Shown here: in pieces, positions 57,200 through 64,000 of the stretch
Layout: every line of letters begins with the position of its first letter
Numbering within the stretch: the stretch's first letter is position 1
Source: Blastomyces gilchristii SLH14081
Lineage: Eukaryota > Ascomycota > Eurotiomycetes > Onygenales > Ajellomycetaceae
DNA: 64,000 bases
NCBI RefSeq assembly: GCF_000003855.2
Contig: NW_003101676.1
Coordinates: forward strand, 2,986,796 to 3,050,795
Direction: 5' to 3'
Translations under genes and position numbers: made by a program
The notes under the pieces: model-generated
Databases searched by the model: none
What the model was told of the DNA's origin: nothing
What the model saw: the letters and a program-made list of their open reading frames with translations, nothing else

Positions 57200-58900
57200 G
57201 TTCAAATCTCTGATAGTTGACATTGTAGTAGTCTCAGGCTAATTTGATATATAAGTCTCATTTCTTCTCTGTTCAATCTTGAGAAGTGTAGATATTAACT
57301 CAACAGAAGAAATTTAGTAAAGCTGCTATAGCATAGTACTCTGCAAAAGATTGTTCAGTTTTACTGTAGTAATATACCAGTTTATTCCTTGCAGTAATAA
57401 TAGCCTGCACTATAGCATTATTTCAGACTGAATTTCTTTTTGAGTGATTCAACTACTTCTCAAGATGAGTAAATAAACTGTTATACACTCATCAGACTGA
57501 CTGTAGCATTGGTGTATAAGTGATTGAGACTGTCTTTATTATCTTATAAAACTGAAACAGTAAATCAATTATATATTTCAACTGAGTTCACTTCATATTA
57601 GAAAGTTTCAATATCTGAATCTTTTTCTAATCAGAGTATTGCATTCAATGATCAATTGTCTGACACAATTGAAGAGTCTGAATAGTTATCTTATATATTG
57701 AACTTCACTGTATTCTAACATTCTGTATCATATTCAGTGATGTGACTGATTTGTTTGTTTATTGAATATCATGAAATTATTGTTATTGTTTAGAGAAGGT
57801 ACAAATCACATTAACAATATTTTAAATCTGTGATATTTAAATTATTAGTCAATCTATTCAAAATTAACAGTAGCATTATCAAAAAGCATTATTAAAAAGC
57901 AATATTAAAAAGTGTTATCAAAAAACATTATCTTTTACAAAGTGAATGCAAAAGTTACTTGAGTAATCACTTTCATCTCATTCTTATCTCAAGAATCAGC
58001 CATCTTATTATTCTTCATCTTGATGTTAAGATTCTTTATCAGTGTTTGTATCACAAGTTGAACCACATGAGCAATGCAGAGAATATGACCTTGTTTATCA
58101 TTTCAGAAATGCAAAGTCAATTTTTGCTTTAAGCTGTTTATCATAGTATAGTTATTTACAGCATTATCAGTTATAATTGTAAGAAGACTAGAACTAATAT
58201 CTTAATAGTTATTTTTAATCACAGTTATTAATATCTCTGTTATATAATTCTCAGTATGACTACTGATCAATGATTTAAATTCAATTAATGTCTCTTGATA
58301 AGTTCAGTTCTCATCAATGTAATAACATGTAACTCTTATAAATGCAAGATTGTTTGTACTAGTTCATGCATTCACTGTGAGAGACACTCTTCAATGATTC
58401 TTCAACTCTGATTCTAGATATTGTATATTAACTTTATAATGTGTCTCAAGATTGAACTGAAGACAGAATCAATGTGAAATATGAAGATTTAAATTAAGTA
58501 TTTGAAGAAGTGTTCAGAATTCAGAGTTTTCAATTGATTGAAGAGAAAGATTCAGAGATATACATATGTAAAGTAATTATTCACAGAAGTTATCAGATAA
58601 GAGTTGTGAAATCAGAGTACTGATATATAATTATTTTCATATGATTTTCTTCAAATTAGAAAGTTAGTGTTATTAAAAATCATTATCTGATAGAGTAACT
58701 TATCAGCTCAGTAGTAATTTTCTGATTATTTTTCTTTTATTATCTACATTCTGATAACTTCAGATGTTGAGAAATTTCTTCAGAGTCATAATCAGTTCAT
58801 GATGAATGTTTTTAAATGAAGTTGCAGTGATTGTAGCAGAGAGATGACTCTTCAGTAATCTGTAATACAATCTGTTGATAATTATTTCATAGTTCATCTC
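57200..58900 (-). pseudogene. hAT transposase relic
   Basis: Read on the minus strand through stops. Near 58260-58405: VSLTVNA, a stop where Trp belongs, TSTNNLAFIRVTCYYIDEN, then TYQETLIEF, the catalytic-core start of hAT transposases (normally DxWTSxNNxAF). Near 58095-58180: TDNAVNNYTMINSLKQKL. Near 58035-58085: HILCIAHVVQLVIQ, the hAT C-x-A-H-x-x-N-L-like block with Asn changed. Near 57316-57400: ARNKLVYYYSKTEQSFAEYY, the segment before the dimerisation domain. Three or more family blocks in correct order make the assignment safe. No intact frame. Confidence 0.82.
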
Positions 58901-59559
58901 AGTGTTTGTGTTGAGTTTTTCATAAATTTCATGATCTGAAATCAGATGTGAAGAATGAAGTAATCATTTATCATAATTAAAAGAGAGCATTCTGTGTTAA
59001 ATTGTAAATAACATAGACTTTGTGATTCACAGTGATTTCTTAAAGAGTTTGTGAATCTTCAATAGAAGTAAAAGAAGTGAAAGAAGTGAATTCAGAAGAT
59101 ATAATAATAATTTGAAAAAGATAATAATTTATTTTCAATAACTGATCACTGATATGTGTAAGAAGAATTAATATAAGAGAAAATAATCTTCTTTCTTAGC
59201 TTAGTTATAATTTTAATACTAACTCAGATTGAATATCATTGATATATAAAAGTAAATAAATAATCTTGATTAATCTCTGTCATATTTCTTGAAATATATT
59301 AATATTATGAAAGAGAGTATTATCAAATTACATTATCAGATGATATTATTAAAAATATATTAATATTATAAATATTAATGTTGAAAAAATATTGATACTT
59401 ATACATTATAGTGACATGATAGTTGAATATATATATATATATTATTTCTGATATTGATAATTGATTACAACTTGTACAATAATTTTTGAAAACTCAAAAT
59501 TAATTTCAATTATTAACTAATAGTTACAAACTTACAACTAACTAATATAAAAAGAAAAA

Positions 59560-60440
59560 AACTTTTTCTATTTATTATCTTTCTTCTCTTTCTCATTCTT
59601 CTCATTATTCTTCATAATTCACTTCTCATTCTCATTCTTCTTCTTCTTCTTCTTATCTGAGATGATAATCATCTTAAAATCTCTCTCTGCTGCCTTCTCA
59701 GAGAAGAGTTTCTGCTGCTTTCTCTCAGTCAGATCAATCTGTATTTCAAAATCCTGCATTTTCTGATCTGCTGTCTCAGGTTTCATCTCAGCAGTAAGCA
59801 GATTGACATGCTCAGAGAGCAGGGCTATCTTCTCAATATTCTGAATCATAGAGTGCATTCAAGATCTGAACAAGGCCTTAATTCTCTTCTTCTCTGTCAG
59901 CTCCTGCTAATCAATTAGAGAACAGAAGTGTTATCAAAAATTGTTATCTCTCAATAAAAAACTTATCAGTTTTGACTTCTTTATCTCTTACTTTAATATC
60001 TTCTTAATCTTCTTCTGCTGCTGCTTATTTACAGTAATACTTTTCTTCTCTCTCTCTCTCTTTATCTTGATCTTAAATTATTCTCAGAACTTCTTCTGAT
60101 CTCACTGCTGCTGTATAAGACTCTTCACTATCTTCTTTTTCAATCTCTCACAGACAGTGTTATCTGCATTATTTCTATACTTAGTTCAGTTTAAATCTAT
60201 CAGAAGTGTTACTTAAAATCATTATCATTCTACTCTCTTATGAAGTCTCTTTAAGACATTATAATATGTCTTACAATCTGTCTTCTCATGCTTAAACATC
60301 TTCTTCTTCTCTCTCTTCAATCTGTGACAGTGCTCACGCGCCTTGATGATCCGCAGGACCGCAGAATATTTGAAGAAGAATAATATAATTGATTTTGATA
60401 AGTGTTGAAAGAGAGTAAAGACAGAGAAGGCAGCTAGCAA
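59560..60440 (-). pseudogene. Coding-like relic inside the hAT element, unidentified
   Basis: Two readable minus-strand pieces: 59858-59619 (Glu/Lys/Gln-rich, helical, ending in a Lys run) and 60440-60225 (AVLRIIKAREHCHRLKREKK and KTYYNVLKRLHKRVE). They are in the position of a gene upstream of the transposase, or its N-terminal part. I cannot assign a family. Confidence 0.4.
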
Positions 60441-60551
60441 TGATATAATAATAATGATGATGATGATGATGATAATGATAGTAATAATAATGATAATGAT
60501 AATGATGATGATGATAGTAATGATGATAATAATGATAATGATGATAATGAA
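60441..60551. repeat. GAT/AAT trinucleotide microsatellite
   Basis: About 110 bp of imperfect ATG/ATA/TGA-type units; His/Tyr-rich in one reverse frame, but with no gene-like context. Confidence 0.85.
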
Positions 60552-62143
60552 AGAAAGAGTGCATCAGAATATATTATTGACTTATTAAACATAAAGAGAT
60601 AAAGAAACTATTAACAGCTTTCAGAGATGTATAGAAACAGCTACAGTATTACATAGTAATATTATCTTCATTCAATACATGCACTATTGATATTCTTTGT
60701 ATGCATTTATCATATAATCTATATCAGAGATACATGCAGAAAACAGATCTTTGTTACTAGAAAGAATGATTACAGCAATTCTCTATTTTCATATTATAAA
60801 GATAAGTTATTCTCATTTCTTTCTTCTCTCTTTTCTCTTCTTCTTCAACTCATCACTAAGTCCAAGCTGGTATGAAAACTATTAAAACACTCTTAGAAAC
60901 CCTCAAATTGAAGAGTATAGACTAATCAAATTTTAAATACAGATGAATCAAATTACATTTAATAATACTAATTATTCATTCTTCTCTTAATAAAACAACA
61001 GTCATGTCTTCTCTCTCCCCTCTCAAATGAAACATGGCCCACGAAAAGCAAGTATCACATCAGGCCATAATGATCAACACAGCCTCAGCACACAGAGCTG
61101 TATACACACAGCATGTGCTGAACTGAGAGACTGTGTGAGTTGTAAATCAACAGCAGTATCTCAGAGAGAGCTGTGCAGTGTGAAAAAGCTGCAACTCTCA
61201 GTTACATGTGCAGAGAGTGAATCACTGCAGTAAGTGTATATGTATTGTATGAAAGTAACACTTTTTAATAATACTCAGTCTCTAATATTATGAAAATAGA
61301 GTCTCTTCATAAGATTCATTTTTATCAGAAGTCAGAAAATCTTATATTTCTCAAAATCATCTTCACATGCCTTATTCATGAAATCAATGAGAGAAATCAT
61401 TGATTCCAGCATTCTGCTCTTGATGTTATTCAAGTGATAGCAGAGTTCACTCTGACCACACTTTTTAAGTGTATGTTTTCTAATTATTCACATTTATACA
61501 GATATATACTGATTATTTATTAGATAATGTTAAGATAATGACTCATCATAGCTGTGTTACTCTCACTGTGAGAGATACATAGTTAATAATGAACATTGTA
61601 AAGACTCTGAGAAGTGAGTATTTTAAGAGTACTGTAACTCTGTGATCTTGATTTTTTTTATTTTTATTTTTTGTTTTTTTCTTTTTCTTTTATTTTTTTT
61701 TTTATTGTGATTTTTTCTTGTTTTTGTTTTGTTTTTTGTTTTTTGTTTTTTTTTGTATTTTATATTTTTTTCATAATTAAAATTATATGAATTATAATCT
61801 ATATTTAGAAAAGTAATGATATTTGATAACACTCTCTATTGAATTTTCAACAAATGAGCACTATGTTATAATATTATGTAAGTGAGAAATGATTTCATGA
61901 TCTTATTTGATGTCATTCTCAATAATGAGATCAGAATGAAAATGTGACTAAGAATTCAAACATATTCTTTATCTGAAACTAGATTTTTATTTGAAAAGTG
62001 AATCTGAAACCTTTAATATTTGAAATAATGTGATTTGAGATCAATGTAATGAACACAAATCATGACCAGAAGTAATGCTTTTAGACAATGTGACAACTGT
62101 AAAGTTTGATCCTGGTTTCAGACACGGTCACACGGGCAGTCTA
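60552..62143. other. AT-rich right arm of the hAT element
   Basis: No coding relic recognised. Contains a T-rich tract (about 61650-61770) and the right terminus, whose last 37 bp (62108-62144) are closely similar to 56416-56452. Confidence 0.5.
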
Positions 62144-62151
62144 CTGCTGGC

Positions 62152-62950
62152 AATATTTATATTATTATATAGAAACAGACTTATATTCTCTATAATATCA
62201 AGACTCTGAAGAGAAAAAGTCTTGATAGAGAGTATACAGTAGTGTATATCTTAGCAGTTTCTATCTCATTCTTCTGCAGCAGTTATTGCAAAAAAAAAGA
62301 TCTTAGAAATAGTTTTTTACTTCTCTTGAAAAAGTAAGATGTTTTTCTCTGAGTTTTATACAATATTCTTACAAAGAATTAAAAACAGAGTTGTTTTCTA
62401 TCATAATTTCACATTCTTTTAAGTAAGAATTACTTTTTCAGTGACTGAAGAGCTTTTATTAATACTTAATTATTTTTTACACTCTTTATTAACTGATTTG
62501 AATTGCACACTTGTTGTGTGAGAAGAATTGAATAATTTAGAATAAAATTGAATAGTTTTAATCAATTTCTCTGTAAAAAATTGATTTATTTTTTGTCAGT
62601 TTTTCTCTCAAAAACTGTCATATCATCTGATTTATTATCAATTGATATCATACTTTTTCTCACTATATTCTAAGAAAGAGATTGTAAAGATTTTATTGAT
62701 TTATCTTAAAAATTAAATTTAGTTTATTAGATTCTCTTCAAAAATCTAACCTAGTTACTGAACTAGTGTGAAAAAAATCAGGTGTTTTATACATAAAAGT
62801 CTTTTATTCTTCTTTTGAAACAGTCTGATCCACTTTTCAATTGAAAACAGACTTAGAAATCTCTTAATTGAAACAGTCTAACCAACTTTTCAATTCAAAA
62901 GAGTTTAATAAATATCTCAATTGAATCAGTCTGATCAACTTTTCATTGAG
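62152..62950. other. AT-rich sequence without recognisable content
   Basis: Between the hAT right end and the LINE-like ORF1. Motifs such as TTTTCAATTGAAA repeat loosely around 62830-62950. Probably the 5' UTR of the next element. Confidence 0.4.
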
Positions 62951-62984
62951 TAAGAACAATGAGTTCAAAAGTACACTCAGTTGA

Positions 62985-64000
62985 TGTGAAAAAAAGATGC
63001 TTTCTCAAATGCTATTTCTGAGATTGAAATTCTGAAGAGAAGAAAGAAAGAAGAAATAGAGAAACAACAAGTTCTTGAAATACAGAAACTTGAAAAAGTA
63101 AGTAAAATTCTTGAAAAGCAGTGTCTGAGTGAGATGAATGAAGAAGTTCTGTTAATTCTTCATACTCAGACTAGACAACTACAGAAAGTGATTAAGTTCA
63201 AACTTGGAATTTCAAACACAGTTCTAAAAACTTTGAAAATTTCTAATACAATCACTGACTTTTCAGTTTGCTCTTCTTTCTTTTCTACTTCTTCTTCTTC
63301 TTCTTCTTTAAATCAGAAGAAAACATATGCTTAAGCAGCTGAATCTGCTGTCTCTAAATCTGCTATCTCTAAATCTGCTGTCTCAAAACCTGCTCAAAAT
63401 TCTGAGAAAACTGAGAAGAATACTATACTGCTCATACTTCTATTGATAGAAGAGTGAAGAAAAAAATGCAAAAAGAGAAAAATCTTCAAATCTTCAGAAA
63501 TAGAAGACTTATTCTCAAAGTCTCAAATCAGGACATCTTGCAGAGAAATAAGCTAAACTCAAATCTCATTTTCAGAATTAGAAATGAAATCAATCAGCAG
63601 TTCTTTTCTCAGTTAATGACTGACATTAAAGTTCAAAAACCAGTTATAGCTTCAATTGAGTCATTCTTCTTTGAAAACTCCATCATTCTGATCACAATGC
63701 CTGAATTCAGTGCAGAATTTCTTATTCAGAATGAGAATCTCTGAAAATCAGCAGTAGAATCTCTGTTAAACATAACAATTCTATCTGAGAGAGATGAAAA
63801 GTGAAGTAAATTCATTCTTCATGATATTTCAGTTGAAATCTTTGACTGTGAGAAAGAAATGCTACTTCTCAAAAATGAATTGAAAGAATACAATTCTATT
63901 CAACTGAGAAAAGAGCCTGTATGACTTAATTCAATTGAGTTCAGATAGAGTAGAAGAAATGCCTCTGTTCTAGTGTATATAAAGATACTTGAACAATCAA
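62985..64000 (+). pseudogene. ORF1 relic of a LINE-like (Tad1-type) retrotransposon, 3' end outside window
   Basis: Readable in pieces. A charged coiled-coil start (ISEIEILKRRKKEEIEKQQV, continuing LEIQKLEKVSKILEKQ) runs to about 63330. Then a frame change and a 15-bp repeat coding SAVSK/SAISK (63345-63395). Then 63500-63744 with RRLILKVSNQ, IRNEINQQFF, KPVIASIESF and ITMPEFSAEFLIQNE, and later ILHDISVEIFD and RRNASVLVYIKI. This order resembles ORF1 proteins that precede endonuclease/RT in fungal Tad1-like elements, from memory of that family. Its zinc knuckles and ORF2 would lie beyond the window. Confidence 0.5.

Larger units (their letters stand above)
55946..62143 (-). mobile_element. hAT-superfamily DNA transposon relic
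   Basis: Ends are TAGACTGGCC on the left and, reverse-complemented, TAGACTGCCCG on the right: a short imperfect terminal inverted repeat flanked by an 8-bp near-duplication, the size typical of hAT. It carries a minus-strand transposase relic at about 57200-58900. At 6.2 kb it is long for a hAT and may contain a second gene or nested insertions in 59560-62000. Heavily mutated. Confidence 0.72.

Noticed and set aside
60334..60564. His/Tyr-rich 76-codon frame
   Set aside because: Translation of a trinucleotide microsatellite.

Overview
This window is nuclear DNA of a filamentous ascomycete. The genes have short introns (about 60-270 nt) with GTAAGT/GTATGT/GTACGT donors and CTAAC/CTGAC-like branch sites, and several products are fungal (peroxisomal Lon, CPA2, PPS1, SPT2). 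A gene-dense, balanced-composition block sits next to a very AT-rich, hypermutated transposon block. That combination suggests Eurotiomycetes, perhaps Onygenales (Ajellomycetaceae-like). The lineage is an inference from protein resemblance and genome architecture, not from a search.

Region 1 (1-45.6 kb) is ordinary chromosome. In order: 3' part of a peroxisomal Lon protease (+); mitochondrial ribosomal protein uL23m (-); RIO2 kinase (-); proteasome subunit RPN1 (-); a type II membrane glycosyltransferase-2-like protein (-); MLH1 (+); dual-specificity phosphatase PPS1 (-, six exons); a frameshifted and deleted ACC deaminase / D-cysteine desulfhydrase-like pseudogene (-); a small secreted protein with a poly-Asp tail (+); a G-patch/GPATCH11-like protein (+); a protein with a Cys-rich C-terminus (-); an intronless 547-aa protein of unknown function (+); mitochondrial arginine-pathway carbamoyl-phosphate synthase large chain CPA2 (+); a SMYD-type MYND-SET methyltransferase (+); and SPT2 (-). 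These are mostly housekeeping genes with no shared pathway. Exon structures were worked out by hand from splice signals and reading-frame continuity. I saw no tRNA, rRNA or CRISPR.

Region 2 (about 46.1-64 kb) is a nested transposon island with almost no CpG, few CC/GG and many in-frame stops. It holds:
- a complete Gypsy/chromovirus LTR retrotransposon, 46356-52419, with 308-bp LTRs and a perfect 5-bp target duplication AATCT;
- a 356-bp unmutated LTR-like insertion inside it, 50326-50681, with its own duplication CACTC;
- a second copy of the same Gypsy family in inverted orientation, starting only 34 bp away and containing a 100-N assembly gap;
- an unmutated island from 55052;
- a hAT DNA transposon relic, 55946-62143, with a decayed 8-bp duplication;
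- the start of a LINE-like ORF1 that runs off the window.

The most notable signals are the hypermutation, which appears to favour CpG and CpC rather than the classical CpA context; the relative dating it gives for nested insertions; the retrotransposon palindrome; a Lon gene whose peroxisomal targeting signal lies entirely behind its last intron; and a PPS1 protein carrying a degenerate first phosphatase-like signature.
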